Source of the DNA: Bacillus sp. UNC41MFS5
GTDB lineage: Bacteria; Bacillota; Bacilli; Bacillales_B; DSM-18226
Reading direction: 5' to 3'
Assembly: GCF_000686805.1 (NCBI RefSeq)
Contig: NZ_JMLP01000027.1
Location: 1-47,196 of the forward strand
DNA length: 47,196 nucleotides
The stretch's first letter is position 1, and each line of letters opens with the position of its first letter. The notes beneath the pieces were generated by a model, which saw nothing but the letters and a program-made list of their open reading frames with translations, did no database searches and was not told the DNA's origin. The position numbers were made by a program, and so were the translations under genes. Positions 18,670-29,278 of the stretch are shown one piece after another.

Positions 18670-18704
18670 GGGGTTGCGACGTTATAAACACTCGCAACCT
18701 TTTT
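18670..18704 (+). terminator. Terminator between rplK and rplA
   Basis: GGTTGCGA (18672-18679) pairs perfectly with TCGCAACC (18692-18699) and is followed by TTTTT. It stands inside what is normally a two-gene operon, and I find no convincing promoter for rplA downstream, so partial termination is likely. Confidence 0.78.
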
Positions 18705-18712
18705 CGTGGGCT

Positions 18713-18746
18713 AGCTGTGGCGCCTGTGCAAGGCGCCTCCGCTTTT
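18713..18746 (+). repeat. Compact GC-rich hairpin element before rplA
   Basis: GGCGCC (18719-18724) pairs with GGCGCC (18732-18737). A 3x3 internal loop (TGT/TCC) and an outer AGC/GCT stem follow, then TTTT. The architecture equals that of the long element before radA (outer 3-bp stem, 3x3 loop, GC-rich inner stem, T run), so it may be a minimal member of the same family. Confidence 0.5.
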
Positions 18747-18750
18747 GGCC

Positions 18751-18777
18751 GTGGGAGTTATTCAACGTTAAAACCAC
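18751..18777 (+). promoter_or_regulatory. Second GTGGGAG...CCAC motif, upstream of rplA
   Basis: GTGG (18751-18754) can pair with CCAC (18774-18777) and GTT (18757-18759) with AAC (18764-18766), leaving GA opposite GTTAAAA. The layout resembles 18154-18185 but with a shorter inner stem. It lies a few bases before the rplA Shine-Dalgarno. A role as L1 feedback site is inferred. Confidence 0.4.
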
Positions 18778-18797
18778 AATTCTAGGAGGAAATTAAA

Positions 18798-19496
18798 ATG
18801 GCTAAAAAAGGTAAGAAGTATTTAGAAGCTTCCAAGCTTGTAGATCGCCTAAATGCATATCCAATTGCAGAAGCAATTGATCTTGCAAAAAAAACAAACT
18901 TCGCTAAATTTGATGCAACTCTTGAAGTAGCATTCCGTTTAGGTGTTGACCCTAAGAAAGCTGACCAACAAATCCGTGGTGCAGTAGTTCTTCCAAACGG
19001 AACTGGTAAAACGCAACGCGTTCTAGTTTTCGCTAAAGGGGAAAAAGTAAAAGAAGCAGAAGCAGCTGGCGCTGATTATGTAGGTGATTCTGAGTACATC
19101 AACAAAATCCAACAAGGTTGGTTTGAGTTTGATGTAATCGTAGCAACTCCTGACATGATGGGTGAAGTTGGTAAATTAGGTCGTGTATTAGGACCTAAAG
19201 GCTTAATGCCAAACCCTAAAACAGGTACAGTTACATTTGATGTAACTCGTGCGATCAATGAAATTAAAGCAGGTAAAGTTGAATACCGCGTTGACAAGTC
19301 TGGTAACATCCACGTGCCAATCGGTAAAGCTTCTTTCGAAAACGAAAAGCTTGTTGAAAACTTCAACACTATCTTTGAAACTATGCTAAAAGTGAAGCCT
19401 TCTGCTGCGAAAGGTACTTACATGAAGAACGTAACTGTTGCTTCTACAATGGGACCTGGCGTTAAAGTTGATCCTTCGTCAGTAGCTGTTAAATAA
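18798..19496 (+). CDS. rplA: 50S ribosomal protein L1
   Basis: L1 forms the mobile stalk that handles deacylated tRNA at the E site, and it is a translational repressor of its own operon in many bacteria. Conserved blocks are [43 protein letters not shown] and [13 protein letters not shown]. 232 aa is normal. TAGGAGGA precedes ATG. A terminator, a hairpin element and a possible L1 site lie in the 159 nt separating it from rplK. Confidence 0.97.
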   Translation: MAKKGKKYLEASKLVDRLNAYPIAEAIDLAKKTNFAKFDATLEVAFRLGVDPKKADQQIRGAVVLPNGTGKTQRVLVFAKGEKVKEAEAAGADYVGDSEYINKIQQGWFEFDVIVATPDMMGEVGKLGRVLGPKGLMPNPKTGTVTFDVTRAINEIKAGKVEYRVDKSGNIHVPIGKASFENEKLVENFNTIFETMLKVKPSAAKGTYMKNVTVASTMGPGVKVDPSSVAVK

Positions 19497-19506
19497 ATTT
19501 TACCAA

Positions 19507-19535
19507 TTGACAACTTAAAATAGATTTTATATAAT
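19507..19535 (+). promoter_or_regulatory. Consensus sigma-A promoter of rplJ-rplL
   Basis: TTGACA (19507-19512), 17 bp, TATAAT (19530-19535): both hexamers and spacing are perfect. The -10 lies inside a perfect dyad, AAAATAGATT / AATCTATTTT (19517-19542). The leader is about 185 nt. Confidence 0.9.
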
Positions 19536-19559
19536 CTATTTTGTTGTTTAAAATAATAA

Positions 19560-19690
19560 CATTTGTACTGTAGACAGCAGGTGTGCTAAGTGCACTTAAT
19601 TCCCTGCCGAGGTAATGCGATATAAATAGCTGAGTAATCAGTTGTTATCCTGCCTCCATGTCAACGTTCGATATGGAGGCGTTTATTTGC
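19560..19690 (+). promoter_or_regulatory. L10 leader of rplJ-rplL
   Basis: The leader contains CAGCAGG (19576-19582) able to pair with CCCTGC (19602-19607), and an internal GTGCTAAGTGCAC hairpin. It ends in a terminator-type hairpin. This matches the known Firmicutes L10 leader, where L10(L12)4 binding controls transcription of the operon. Family membership is judged by position and motif, without a covariance search. Confidence 0.75.
19652..19688 (+). terminator. Attenuator hairpin in the L10 leader
   Basis: GCCTCCAT (19652-19659) pairs perfectly with ATGGAGGC (19673-19680), followed by GTTTATTT. It lies 40 nt before the rplJ start and should be the regulated stop point. Confidence 0.75.
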
Positions 19691-19727
19691 CTGGTATAAA
19701 TGTAGAAATTCTACAGGAGGTGTAAAG

Positions 19728-20228
19728 ATGAGCAGTGCAATCGAATTAAAGCAACAAATCGTTAGCGAAATTTCTGATAAATTAAAGAACAGCGTATCAA
19801 CTGTTGTTGTTGATTACCGTGGTCTTTCTGTTTCAGAAGTAACTGAACTTCGTAAACAGCTTCGTGAAGCTGGTGTGGAATTCAAAGTTTACAAAAACTC
19901 AATGACACGCCGTGCGGCTGAAGCAGCTGGTCTTGCTGATTTAAACGCTGCATTAACAGGTCCAAACGCAATTGCGTTCAGTACTGAAGATGTAGTAGCA
20001 CCAGCTAAAATCTTGAACGACTTTGCGAAAAAGCATGAAGCACTTGAACTTAAAGCAGGTGTAATTGAAGGAAACGTTGCAACAGCTGAAGAAATTAAAG
20101 CTCTTGCTGACCTACCGTCACGCGAAGGTTTACTATCTATGTTACTCAGCGTACTACAAGCTCCAATCCGCAACCTTGCTCTTGTTACAAAAGCAGTTGC
20201 AGAACAAAAAGAAGAACAAGGCGCATAA
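19728..20228 (+). CDS. rplJ: 50S ribosomal protein L10
   Basis: L10 anchors the L7/L12 dimers to the ribosomal stalk and, as a complex with L12, binds its own leader. The N-terminal rRNA-binding part shows [21 protein letters not shown] and [14 protein letters not shown]. The C-terminal helix ([19 protein letters not shown]) holds L12. 166 aa is normal. AGGAGGTG stands 5 nt before ATG. rplL follows after 78 nt containing a small CCAGC-TAA-GCTGG hairpin. Confidence 0.97.
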   Translation: MSSAIELKQQIVSEISDKLKNSVSTVVVDYRGLSVSEVTELRKQLREAGVEFKVYKNSMTRRAAEAAGLADLNAALTGPNAIAFSTEDVVAPAKILNDFAKKHEALELKAGVIEGNVATAEEIKALADLPSREGLLSMLLSVLQAPIRNLALVTKAVAEQKEEQGA

Positions 20229-20306
20229 GTTAGTAGCCCAGCTAAGCTGGACAATCTAAAGCGTTAAACTAATAAATTCGAACGAAAACTAAGGAGGAAA
20301 TTAATC

Positions 20307-20669
20307 ATGACTAAAGAACAAATCATTGAAGCAGTTAAAACTATGACTGTTTTAGAACTTAACGATCTAGTAAAAGCAATCGAAGAAGAATTCGGCGTAA
20401 CTGCTGCTGCTCCAGTAGCAATGGTTGGCGGCGCTGGTGCTGCTGCTGTTGAAGAGCAAACTGAATTTGATGTAATCCTAGCTAGCGCTGGCGATCAAAA
20501 AATCAAAGTTATCAAAGTTGTTCGTGAAATCACTGGTCTTGGACTTAAAGAAGCAAAAGATCTTGTTGACAACACTCCAAAAGCTGTTAAAGAAGGCGTT
20601 TCTAAAGAAGATGCTGAAGCAATCAAAGCTAAGCTTGATGAAGTTGGAGCAAACGTTGAAGTTAAGTAA
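20307..20669 (+). CDS. rplL: 50S ribosomal protein L7/L12
   Basis: L7/L12 is the multi-copy stalk protein that recruits translation GTPases. The N-terminal dimerisation helix (1-30), an alanine/glycine hinge (about 33-50) and the C-terminal factor-binding domain with [20 protein letters not shown] are all present. 120 aa. AAGGAGG precedes ATG. Codon choice is strongly biased, as expected for very high expression. A terminator follows. Confidence 0.97.
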   Translation: MTKEQIIEAVKTMTVLELNDLVKAIEEEFGVTAAAPVAMVGGAGAAAVEEQTEFDVILASAGDQKIKVIKVVREITGLGLKEAKDLVDNTPKAVKEGVSKEDAEAIKAKLDEVGANVEVK

Positions 20670-20681
20670 TAATCACAAAAA

Positions 20682-20710
20682 CGAGCTCGCTGTATAAGCG
20701 GGCTTTTTTT
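20682..20710 (+). terminator. Terminator after rplL
   Basis: AGCTCGCT (20684-20691) pairs with AGCGGGCT (20697-20704) with one G-U pair, loop GTATA, followed by seven T. Confidence 0.8.
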
Positions 20711-20787
20711 GGCTTAATAGAATTCGGATTTTTAGTTTCTTTTCCTCGTCTATCTTCAATTATTAATCTTCCTCGGAGGTGAGTCAG

Positions 20788-21390
20788 TTGTCTGAACACT
20801 ACTATTCTCGAACACAAAAGGTCGAAAGTGACCCGAAATTTTGGGACTTCACTTTAAAAAATAACCCTTTTCGTTTTAAAACGGACAACGGTGTGTTTTC
20901 AAAAAGAGAAGTAGATTTCGGCTCACGTTTATTAATTGAGTCTTTTGAAATGCCAAATACAGACGGATTCCTCCTGGATGTTGGCTGCGGCTATGGTCCA
21001 ATTGGTTTGTCGCTTGCGAAATATTATCATGAACGTATGATACATATGGTTGATGTTAATGAGCGGGCTATTGAATTGGCAAAGGAAAATGCAGAAATAA
21101 ATCGGATCCAGAATGTTAAAATCTATGAAAGTGATCGGCTGTTGAATGTGAATGAAAACACATTTGCAGCTATTTTAACAAATCCGCCAATCAGAGCAGG
21201 AAAGAAAACAGTTCATGACATTTTTGAACAAAGCTTTGATCATCTCGTGTCACAAGGGGAGCTCTGGGTTGTCATTCAAAAGAAACAAGGTGCATCATCC
21301 GCAATTGAAAAATTAAATAATTTATTTAACCACGTCGAAACTATTGACAAATCCAAAGGTTATTTTGTCATAAGAGCACAAAAAAGTTGA
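20788..21390 (+). CDS. RsmC-like class I SAM methyltransferase (YbxB)
   Basis: The Rossmann methyltransferase motif I is LLDVGCGYGPIGLSLA and the catalytic-type motif is NPPIRAGK, typical of N2-guanine methyltransferases of the RsmC/RlmG group. E. coli RsmC modifies G1207 of 16S rRNA; the protein here is the single-domain 200-aa form, and its target is inferred. Start is TTG 20788, 5 nt after GGAGGTGA (20775-20782). The GTG at 20779 lies inside that site. It occupies the conserved place between rplL and rpoB (ybxB in B. subtilis). Confidence 0.9.
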   Translation: MSEHYYSRTQKVESDPKFWDFTLKNNPFRFKTDNGVFSKREVDFGSRLLIESFEMPNTDGFLLDVGCGYGPIGLSLAKYYHERMIHMVDVNERAIELAKENAEINRIQNVKIYESDRLLNVNENTFAAILTNPPIRAGKKTVHDIFEQSFDHLVSQGELWVVIQKKQGASSAIEKLNNLFNHVETIDKSKGYFVIRAQKS

Positions 21391-21391
21391 C

Positions 21392-21421
21392 TTGAAAATG
21401 TCACTATGATAGCATTATAAA
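21392..21421 (+). promoter_or_regulatory. Candidate rpoB promoter
   Basis: TTGAAA (21392-21397) and TATAAA (21416-21421) are 18 bp apart. An overlapping TTGACT (21387-21392) with TAGCAT (21410-21415) is an alternative. Either would give a leader of more than 200 nt before rpoB. Confidence 0.5.
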
Positions 21422-21530
21422 ATGCCATCATAATAATTTCCGAATTATTCCTATAAATACTTGATTATCTTGTATAAAAAAGGGATATTAAGGAAATGAT
21501 GACAAAATAATAGTCTAAATGTGAAAATGT

Positions 21531-21561
21531 GGTTTTTAACTAAAAAACCCTTTTTCTTTTT
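21531..21561 (+). terminator. Terminator-like hairpin in the rpoB leader
   Basis: GGTTTTT (21531-21537) pairs with AAAAACC (21543-21549), followed by CTTTTTCTTTTTG. The stem is AT-rich, so it may act as a weak attenuator. Confidence 0.45.
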
Positions 21562-21643
21562 GTTTACTGGAAAAGAAGTAATTTTCTGTTCCATAAACGT
21601 TAATAGATTTTCATAATAACGCTTGATTTGAGGGGTGAATCAG

Positions 21644-24600
21644 TTGACAGGTCAACTAGTTCAGTATGGACGACACCGCCAACGAAGAAGTTACGCACGA
21701 ATCAGTGAAGTTTTAGAATTACCAAATCTTATTGAAATCCAAACCTCTTCTTATCAATGGTTTCTTGATGAGGGATTGCGTGAAATGTTCCAGGATATTT
21801 CACCAATCGAGGACTTTACTGGTAACCTATCACTAGAATTTATTGATTACAGTCTTGGCGATCCAAAGTATTCAGTAGAGGAATCAAAAGAACGGGACGT
21901 TACATATTCTGCTCCATTGCGTGTAAAAGTACGTCTTGTTAACAAAGAAACAGGCGAAGTAAAAGATCAAGATGTATTTATGGGTGATTTTCCACTTATG
22001 ACTGAAACAGGGACGTTTGTCATTAACGGGGCAGAACGTGTTATTGTTTCACAATTAGTACGCTCCCCGAGTGTTTACTATAGTGGGAAGTTCGATAAAA
22101 ATGGAAAGAGGGGCTTTTCAGCTACCGTCATTCCGAACCGCGGCGCTTGGCTCGAATATGAAACAGACGCTAAAGATGTTGTTTATGTGAGAATAGATCG
22201 TACTCGGAAACTGCCCGTTACGGTTCTTTTGCGTGCACTTGGTTTCGGCTCTGATCAAGAAATCATTGAATTGATTGGGGATAACGAGTACATCCGTAAT
22301 ACACTTGAGAAAGACAATACGGAAGGTGTCGATAAGGCCCTTTTAGAGATTTATGAGCGCCTGCGTCCAGGTGAACCACCTACTGTTGAAAACGCAAAGA
22401 GCTTATTAGTGTCACGTTTCTTTGACCCTAAGCGCTATGACCTTGCCAATGTAGGCCGCTATAAAATTAATAAAAAGCTTCATATTAAAAATCGTTTATT
22501 CAACCAACGCTTAGCAGAGTCCCTTGCGGATCCTGAAACAGGTGAAATTATTGCCGAAAAAGGATTAATTCTAGATAGAAGAAACCTAGATAGAATTATC
22601 CCTGCTCTTGAAAAGAATATTAATTTCAAAGGCTTTAATCCTTATGGCGGTGTTGTAGCAGACGAAATCACACTTCAGGATATTAAGATATATGCTCCTG
22701 GTGATGAAAATGAAAAAGTAATTAATGTCTTAGGTAATGCCTATGTGGCAGAGCCAATTAAAAATATTACACCGGCTGATATCATTGCATCGATTAGCTA
22801 CTTCTTCAATTTATTGCATGGAGTAGGCGATACGGATGATATCGATCACTTAGGTAACAGACGTCTTCGTTCTGTTGGTGAATTGCTTCAGAATCAATTC
22901 CGTATTGGATTATCCCGTATGGAGCGTGTCGTTCGTGAAAGGATGTCAATCCAAGACACAGCAACGATCACACCGCAGCAATTAATCAACATTCGTCCGG
23001 TGATTGCGTCTATTAAAGAGTTCTTTGGCAGTTCGCAATTATCACAGTTCATGGACCAAACCAACCCGCTTGCTGAATTAACGCACAAGCGTCGTCTCTC
23101 TGCATTAGGACCTGGTGGTTTAACTCGTGAACGTGCTGGGATGGAAGTTCGTGACGTTCACTATTCCCACTATGGCCGGATGTGTCCAATTGAAACACCT
23201 GAGGGTCCGAACATTGGTTTGATTAACTCTCTGTCATCATATGCGAAAGTTAACCGATTTGGCTTTATCGAAACACCATATCGTCGGGTTGACCCTGAAA
23301 CTGGTAAGGTAACAGCTCGTATCGATTACTTAACTGCTGACGAAGAAGATAATTATGTAGTAGCCCAAGCAAACTCTCGCTTAGATGACGACGGTTCCTT
23401 CTTGGATGAGGAAATTGTTGCTCGTTTCCGTGGTGAGAATACAGTTGTTAATCGTGAACGCATTGACTATATGGATGTATCACCAAAGCAGGTTGTGTCT
23501 GCGGCCACAGCATGTATCCCGTTCCTTGAGAATGATGACTCCAACCGTGCCCTAATGGGTGCGAACATGCAGCGTCAAGCCGTTCCGCTTATGCAGCCAG
23601 AATCTCCACGAGTTGGAACAGGTATGGAATATGTATCTGGTAAAGACTCAGGTGCAGCGGTTATCTGTAAGCACGAAGGTATTGTTGAACACGTGGAAGC
23701 ACGTGAGGTATGGGTGCGTCGTATTAATTTGGTGGATGGTCAAGAGGTTAAAGGAAATCTTGATAAATACCGCATGTTAAAATTCATCCGTTCCAACCAA
23801 GGAACATGTTATAACCAACGTCCAATTGTTGCAGTGGGTAACCGTGTAACCAGAGGTGAAATTCTTGCTGATGGTCCATCAATGGAATTAGGAGAATTAG
23901 CCCTAGGCCGTAACGTCCTTGTTGCCTTTATGACATGGGATGGTTATAACTATGAAGATGCGATTATTATGAATCAACGTCTTGTAAAAGACGATGTATA
24001 CACATCGATTCATATTGAGGAATATGAGTCAGAATCCCGTGATACCAAACTAGGGCCTGAAGAAATTACACGTGATATTCCAAACGTTGGGGAAGATGCT
24101 CTTCGTAACTTGGATGAGCGCGGTATCATTCGTACTGGTGCTGAGGTGAAAGATGGGGACCTGTTAGTTGGTAAAGTAACTCCAAAAGGGGTTACAGAAT
24201 TAACGGCAGAAGAACGTCTTTTACATGCAATCTTCGGTGAAAAAGCTCGTGAAGTTCGTGATACTTCCCTTCGTGTGCCACATGGCGGCGGCGGGATTGT
24301 CCTTGATGTTAAAGTCTTTAATCGTGAAGATGGCGATGAACTACCACCAGGTGTGAATCAACTTGTCCGCGTCTACATCGTTCAGAAACGGAAGATTTCT
24401 GAAGGTGATAAAATGGCGGGACGTCACGGTAACAAAGGGGTTATCTCAAGAATTTTACCGGAAGAAGATATGCCATATTTACCAGATGGCACACCAGTCG
24501 ATATCATGTTAAATCCACTAGGGGTACCATCACGGATGAACATTGGACAGGTGCTGGAACTCCATCTTGGAATGGCAGCCCGTTACCTAGGTATTCATGT

Positions 24601-25201
24601 TGCGTCTCCAGTATTTGACGGAGCTCGTGAAGAAGATGTTTGGGGAACAATTGAAGAAGCAGGTATGGCTCGTGATGCGAAAACTGTCCTTTATGATGGC
24701 CGATCTGGAGAACCATTTGATAACCGTGTGTCTGTAGGTGTCATGTATATGATTAAACTTGCACACATGGTTGATGATAAACTCCACGCCCGGTCAACTG
24801 GACCATACTCATTAGTAACGCAGCAGCCATTGGGCGGTAAAGCTCAATTCGGTGGTCAGCGCTTTGGTGAGATGGAGGTTTGGGCACTTGAAGCATACGG
24901 TGCAGCATATACACTTCAAGAAATCCTTACGGTTAAATCCGATGACGTAGTTGGTCGTGTAAAAACGTACGAAGCGATTGTCAAAGGTGAAAACGTTCCG
25001 GAACCAGGTGTTCCAGAATCATTCAAAGTATTAATTAAAGAACTTCAGAGTCTAGGAATGGATGTAAAAATTCTTTCAGGTGACGAAGAAGAAATTGAAA
25101 TGCGCGATACGGAAGATGACGATGACTTACAACAAGTCGACACGTTAAACATTGTTCCTGAGCAAGCATTAGAATCAGAAAAAGTTGGTTCAAAAGAGTA
25201 A
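21644..25201 (+). CDS. rpoB: RNA polymerase beta subunit
   Basis: This is the full-length beta subunit, 1185 aa, near-identical to the B. subtilis protein along its length. The rifampicin pocket reads [30 protein letters not shown] in pieces, with Asp471, His481 and Ser486 unmutated, so the rifampicin-sensitive type is expected. [13 protein letters not shown] and the C-terminal clamp block are present. Only the acidic tail differs ([12 protein letters not shown]). The start is TTG 21644, 5 nt after GAGGGGTGA. The GTG at 21635 is part of that site. rpoC follows after a stem-loop. Confidence 0.98.
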   Translation: MTGQLVQYGRHRQRRSYARISEVLELPNLIEIQTSSYQWFLDEGLREMFQDISPIEDFTGNLSLEFIDYSLGDPKYSVEESKERDVTYSAPLRVKVRLVNKETGEVKDQDVFMGDFPLMTETGTFVINGAERVIVSQLVRSPSVYYSGKFDKNGKRGFSATVIPNRGAWLEYETDAKDVVYVRIDRTRKLPVTVLLRALGFGSDQEIIELIGDNEYIRNTLEKDNTEGVDKALLEIYERLRPGEPPTVENAKSLLVSRFFDPKRYDLANVGRYKINKKLHIKNRLFNQRLAESLADPETGEIIAEKGLILDRRNLDRIIPALEKNINFKGFNPYGGVVADEITLQDIKIYAPGDENEKVINVLGNAYVAEPIKNITPADIIASISYFFNLLHGVGDTDDIDHLGNRRLRSVGELLQNQFRIGLSRMERVVRERMSIQDTATITPQQLINIRPVIASIKEFFGSSQLSQFMDQTNPLAELTHKRRLSALGPGGLTRERAGMEVRDVHYSHYGRMCPIETPEGPNIGLINSLSSYAKVNRFGFIETPYRRVDPETGKVTARIDYLTADEEDNYVVAQANSRLDDDGSFLDEEIVARFRGENTVVNRERIDYMDVSPKQVVSAATACIPFLENDDSNRALMGANMQRQAVPLMQPESPRVGTGMEYVSGKDSGAAVICKHEGIVEHVEAREVWVRRINLVDGQEVKGNLDKYRMLKFIRSNQGTCYNQRPIVAVGNRVTRGEILADGPSMELGELALGRNVLVAFMTWDGYNYEDAIIMNQRLVKDDVYTSIHIEEYESESRDTKLGPEEITRDIPNVGEDALRNLDERGIIRTGAEVKDGDLLVGKVTPKGVTELTAEERLLHAIFGEKAREVRDTSLRVPHGGGGIVLDVKVFNREDGDELPPGVNQLVRVYIVQKRKISEGDKMAGRHGNKGVISRILPEEDMPYLPDGTPVDIMLNPLGVPSRMNIGQVLELHLGMAARYLGIHVASPVFDGAREEDVWGTIEEAGMARDAKTVLYDGRSGEPFDNRVSVGVMYMIKLAHMVDDKLHARSTGPYSLVTQQPLGGKAQFGGQRFGEMEVWALEAYGAAYTLQEILTVKSDDVVGRVKTYEAIVKGENVPEPGVPESFKVLIKELQSLGMDVKILSGDEEEIEMRDTEDDDDLQQVDTLNIVPEQALESEKVGSKE

Positions 25202-25216
25202 TTATATAAATTAGTT

Positions 25217-25236
25217 GGAGCGCAACCATGCGCTCC
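25217..25236 (+). other. Stem-loop between rpoB and rpoC
   Basis: GGAGCGCA (25217-25224) pairs perfectly with TGCGCTCC (25229-25236) across ACCA. Only CGCTTTTG follows, so it is a poor terminator and more likely an mRNA processing or stability element. Confidence 0.7.
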
Positions 25237-25292
25237 CGCTTTTGTACGCAATAAGGGTAAAACCTGGAGATATCAAAAGGGAGGTAGGCCCC

Positions 25293-28200
25293 TTGCTGGA
25301 TGTTAATAATTTTGAGTTTATGAAGATTGGTCTTGCTTCACCGGATAAAATCCGTTCATGGTCCTTCGGAGAAGTCAAAAAACCAGAAACGATTAACTAT
25401 CGTACATTAAAGCCTGAAAAGGACGGCTTATTCTGCGAGCGGATTTTTGGTCCCACGAAGGATTGGGAATGTCATTGTGGAAAGTATAAGCGTGTCCGTT
25501 ATAAAGGTGTCGTTTGTGATCGCTGTGGTGTGGAAGTCACACGAGCAAAAGTTCGTCGTGAACGTATGGGGCATATTGAGCTTGCTGCGCCAGTTTCACA
25601 TATATGGTACTTTAAAGGAATCCCAAGCCGAATGGGACTTGTATTAGACATGTCTCCAAGAGCTTTGGAGGAAATTATCTACTTTGCTTCCTATGTAGTG
25701 ACGGAATCAGGAGACACAGCTCTTGATAAGAAGCAGCTATTATCTGAAAAAGAATATCGTGCATATCGTGAAAAGTACGGAAACAAATTCCAAGCTGCCA
25801 TGGGTGCAGAAGCAATTAAAAAACTTCTTTTCGATATCGATTTAGACAAGGAAGTAGATGGATTAAAAGAAGAATTAAGAAGCGCACAAGGTCAGCGTCG
25901 TACGCGTGCGATTAAACGTCTTGAAGTGTTAGAAGCATTCCGTGGATCTGGAAATGAGCCATCTTGGATGATTCTTGATGTTCTTCCTGTAATTCCTCCA
26001 GAACTTCGTCCAATGGTTCAATTGGACGGCGGGAGATTTGCAACATCTGACTTAAACGATTTATACCGCCGTGTTATTAACCGTAATAACCGCTTAAAGC
26101 GTTTATTAGATTTAGGGGCTCCAAGCATTATTGTTCAGAATGAAAAACGTATGCTTCAAGAAGCTGTCGATGCCTTGATTGATAACGGCCGCCGTGGACG
26201 TCCTGTTACAGGGCCGGGTAACCGTCCGTTGAAATCACTTTCTCATATGTTAAAAGGTAAACAAGGCCGTTTCCGTCAAAACTTGCTTGGTAAGCGTGTT
26301 GACTATTCAGGGCGTTCGGTTATCGTTGTAGGGCCAAACTTGAAAATGTTCCAATGTGGACTTCCGAAAGAAATGGCACTAGAACTATTTAAACCTTTCG
26401 TTATGAAGGAATTGGTTGAAAAAGGGTTAGCACATAACATTAAATCTGCAAAACGCAAAATAGAAAGAGTATCTCCAGACGTTTGGGATGTACTCGAAGA
26501 TGTCATTAAAGAGCATCCAGTATTACTAAACCGTGCCCCTACACTTCATAGACTTGGGATTCAAGCATTTGAACCAACTCTTGTTGAAGGCCGGGCCATC
26601 CGTCTGCATCCACTTGTATGTACTGCATACAATGCCGATTTTGACGGTGACCAAATGGCGGTTCACGTACCGTTATCATCAGAAGCCCAAGCAGAAGCAA
26701 GACTATTAATGCTTGCAGCACAAAATATCTTAAACCCTAAAGATGGTAAGCCAGTTGTTACTCCTTCCCAAGATATGGTTTTAGGTAACTATTACTTAAC
26801 TCTGGAAAGAGAAGGCGCAGTCGGCGAGGGTATGATTTTTAAAGATACAAGCGAAGCAATTCTCGCGTATCAAAATGGCTATGTTCATTTGCATACACGT
26901 GTAGCAGTGCATGCCGGTTCATTAGGAAATGAAACTTTCACAGAAGAACAAAATAATAAGCTATTAATCACAACAGTTGGTAAGCTTATTTTCAATGAAA
27001 TTCTGCCGAAATCATTCCCATATATCAATGAACCGACTAGACAGAATCTAGAAGTTGAAACACCTGTAAAATATTTCGTTGAAAAAGGCGAAGATATTCA
27101 GGCGAAAATTCAGTCCATGCCATTGATTGATCCGTTTAAAAAGAAAATCCTTGGAAATATCATTGCTGAAGTATTTAAACGTTTCAAGATTACAGAAACG
27201 TCCAAAATGCTTGACCGCATGAAGGATTTAGGTTTTAGACATTCAACTAAAGCAGGTCTTACTGTTGGTGTAGCTGACATTGTCGTACTTCCTGAGAAGC
27301 AGGAAATTCTTCATGAAGCGCAAGGTAAAGTAGATAGCGTTATGAAGCAATTCAGACGTGGTCTTATTACCGAAGATGAGCGTTACGACCGCGTAATTGC
27401 TATCTGGAGTGCTGCAAAAGATACCATTCAAGGGAAACTAATGCAATCGTTGAATAAATCGAATCCAATCTTTATGATGAGTGATTCCGGAGCCCGTGGT
27501 AACGCATCTAACTTTACGCAGCTTGCTGGTATGCGTGGACTGATGGCCAACCCGGCTGGACGTATCATTGAGTTACCAATTAAATCAAGTTTCCGTGAAG
27601 GGTTAACTGTATTAGAGTACTTTATCTCGACACACGGTGCCCGTAAAGGTCTTGCTGATACAGCGCTTAAGACGGCTGACTCTGGTTACTTAACACGCCG
27701 ACTAGTTGACGTGGCACAGGATGTCATTGTTCGTGAAGACGACTGTGGAACCGACCGCGGCTTTACAATTAGTGCCTTAAAAGACGGTAATGAGACAATT
27801 GAGGGATTAGATGAGCGTCTGATTGGTCGTTATGCACGTAAGGCGATCAAACATCCTGAAACAGGTGAAGTTTTTGTACCTGAAAATGGTTTGATTACCG
27901 AAGATTTAGCAGAAGCAATTGTGAATGCTGGAATTGAGACAGTAAAAATTCGTTCTGCATTTACATGTAACACTCGTCATGGTGTTTGTAAAAAATGCTA
28001 TGGTCGAAATCTGGCAACAGGTCAAGAAGTTGAAGTTGGTGAAGCGGTTGGTATTATTGCTGCCCAATCTATCGGTGAGCCAGGTACTCAGTTAACAATG
28101 CGTACATTCCATACTGGTGGGGTTGCGGGAGACGATATTACACAAGGTTTACCACGTATCCAGGAAATTTTTGAAGCGCGTAACCCTAAAGGTCAAGCGG

Positions 28201-28892
28201 TTATTTCAGAAATTGATGGTGTTGTCGTTGGTATTAATGAGGGTCGTGATCGCCAGCATGAAATCGTTGTTCAAGGTGAAGTTGAATCTAGAACATACAA
28301 TGCACCATATACTGCCCGCTTAAAAGTGGCTGTAAATGATAATGTAGCTCGTGGGGAAGAATTAACGGAAGGTTCTATTGATCCGAAAGAATTAATTAGA
28401 GTTAAAGACGTTACTTCTGTCCAAGAGTACTTATTGCGTGAAGTTCAAAAAGTATATCGTATGCAAGGGGTAGAAATTGGTGATAAGCACGTGGAAGTAA
28501 TGGTTCGTCAAATGTTACGTAAAGTACGTGTTGGTGATGCGGGTGAAACAGATGTACTACCAGGTACACTTTTGGATATTCACCAGTTTACTGATGCAAA
28601 CGAAAAGGCATTGATAGCAGGAAAAATGCCGGCAACAGGACGTCCTGTCTTACTTGGTATTACCAAAGCGTCGCTTGAAACTGATTCATTCCTATCTGCT
28701 GCATCCTTCCAAGAAACCACAAGGGTTCTTACAGATGCTGCAATTAAAGGCAAACGCGATGAATTACTTGGCTTAAAAGAAAATGTTATCATTGGAAAGC
28801 TTGTACCAGCTGGAACAGGAATGCAGCGTTACCGCAAAGCAGAGCCTGTCCTTCGCGATACAACTTCTGAAGAAACAGTGACAATTGATTAA
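25293..28892 (+). CDS. rpoC: RNA polymerase beta-prime subunit
   Basis: This is the full-length beta-prime subunit of 1199 aa. The N-terminal zinc finger is [20 protein letters not shown]. The catalytic magnesium site NADFDGDQ has Asp449, Asp451 and Asp453. The second zinc site (CGTDRG ... [15 protein letters not shown]) and trigger-loop region ([22 protein letters not shown]) are intact. The start is TTG 25293, 7 nt after AAGGGAGGT. The longer frame from 25215 would start in the rpoB-rpoC stem-loop. A strong terminator follows, so rpoBC ends here. Confidence 0.98.
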   Translation: MLDVNNFEFMKIGLASPDKIRSWSFGEVKKPETINYRTLKPEKDGLFCERIFGPTKDWECHCGKYKRVRYKGVVCDRCGVEVTRAKVRRERMGHIELAAPVSHIWYFKGIPSRMGLVLDMSPRALEEIIYFASYVVTESGDTALDKKQLLSEKEYRAYREKYGNKFQAAMGAEAIKKLLFDIDLDKEVDGLKEELRSAQGQRRTRAIKRLEVLEAFRGSGNEPSWMILDVLPVIPPELRPMVQLDGGRFATSDLNDLYRRVINRNNRLKRLLDLGAPSIIVQNEKRMLQEAVDALIDNGRRGRPVTGPGNRPLKSLSHMLKGKQGRFRQNLLGKRVDYSGRSVIVVGPNLKMFQCGLPKEMALELFKPFVMKELVEKGLAHNIKSAKRKIERVSPDVWDVLEDVIKEHPVLLNRAPTLHRLGIQAFEPTLVEGRAIRLHPLVCTAYNADFDGDQMAVHVPLSSEAQAEARLLMLAAQNILNPKDGKPVVTPSQDMVLGNYYLTLEREGAVGEGMIFKDTSEAILAYQNGYVHLHTRVAVHAGSLGNETFTEEQNNKLLITTVGKLIFNEILPKSFPYINEPTRQNLEVETPVKYFVEKGEDIQAKIQSMPLIDPFKKKILGNIIAEVFKRFKITETSKMLDRMKDLGFRHSTKAGLTVGVADIVVLPEKQEILHEAQGKVDSVMKQFRRGLITEDERYDRVIAIWSAAKDTIQGKLMQSLNKSNPIFMMSDSGARGNASNFTQLAGMRGLMANPAGRIIELPIKSSFREGLTVLEYFISTHGARKGLADTALKTADSGYLTRRLVDVAQDVIVREDDCGTDRGFTISALKDGNETIEGLDERLIGRYARKAIKHPETGEVFVPENGLITEDLAEAIVNAGIETVKIRSAFTCNTRHGVCKKCYGRNLATGQEVEVGEAVGIIAAQSIGEPGTQLTMRTFHTGGVAGDDITQGLPRIQEIFEARNPKGQAVISEIDGVVVGINEGRDRQHEIVVQGEVESRTYNAPYTARLKVAVNDNVARGEELTEGSIDPKELIRVKDVTSVQEYLLREVQKVYRMQGVEIGDKHVEVMVRQMLRKVRVGDAGETDVLPGTLLDIHQFTDANEKALIAGKMPATGRPVLLGITKASLETDSFLSAASFQETTRVLTDAAIKGKRDELLGLKENVIIGKLVPAGTGMQRYRKAEPVLRDTTSEETVTID

Positions 28893-28897
28893 TGGAG

Positions 28898-28930
28898 ATA
28901 AGGAATCTGCCCCCGCAGATTCCTTATTTT
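28898..28930 (+). terminator. Terminator after rpoC
   Basis: ATAAGGAATCTGC (28898-28910) pairs perfectly over 13 bp with 28915-28927 across the loop CCCC, followed by TTT. Confidence 0.88.
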
Positions 28931-28951
28931 AAGAAAATATTAAATGTCGTG

Positions 28952-28980
28952 TTGACATCCTTTTATTAAGATGTTACTAT
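28952..28980 (+). promoter_or_regulatory. str operon promoter
   Basis: A perfect TTGACA (28952-28957), 17 bp, and TACTAT (28975-28980) with extended TGT (28972-28974). Confidence 0.8.
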
Positions 28981-29025
28981 ATCAAAGGTGCTCCTATTCA
29001 CCTGATACTTTGGAGGATATGAATG

Positions 29026-29274
29026 ATGTCTTATGAAAAAGTATTACAGGCACAAAAGTTCGTTATAGGAACAAAACAAACAGTAAAGGCACTAAAAGAA
29101 GGTAATGTGAGAGAGTTGGTCATAGCTAGCGACGCTGATCCAAAGTTAACGTCTAAGGTTGTTGATGAGGCTCTTGAAATAAATGTTCCTATCCTTTATG
29201 TGGACTCGATGAAAAAACTCGGAAAAGCATGTGGGATTGAAGTTGGTGCTTCAACTGTTGCAATTATCAGCTAA
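29026..29274 (+). CDS. rplGB: L7Ae-family RNA-binding protein (YbxF, rplGB)
   Basis: A small K-turn-binding protein of the L7Ae/L30e family; the B. subtilis homologue binds K-turn RNA. Family blocks are [29 protein letters not shown] in pieces and [16 protein letters not shown]. 82 aa from the second of two adjacent ATG codons (29023 and 29026). I prefer the second, 9 nt after GGAGG, because homologues begin MSY. It opens the str operon, ahead of rpsL. Confidence 0.92.
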   Translation: MSYEKVLQAQKFVIGTKQTVKALKEGNVRELVIASDADPKLTSKVVDEALEINVPILYVDSMKKLGKACGIEVGASTVAIIS

Positions 29275-29278
29275 AAGC

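Noticed and set aside
24504..24716. Mobile element or horizontal transfer anywhere in the window
   Set aside because: I looked for transposase, integrase and phage-like frames and for composition breaks. All genes are conserved core genes in the standard Bacillales order; this minus-strand frame and others like it are shadows.
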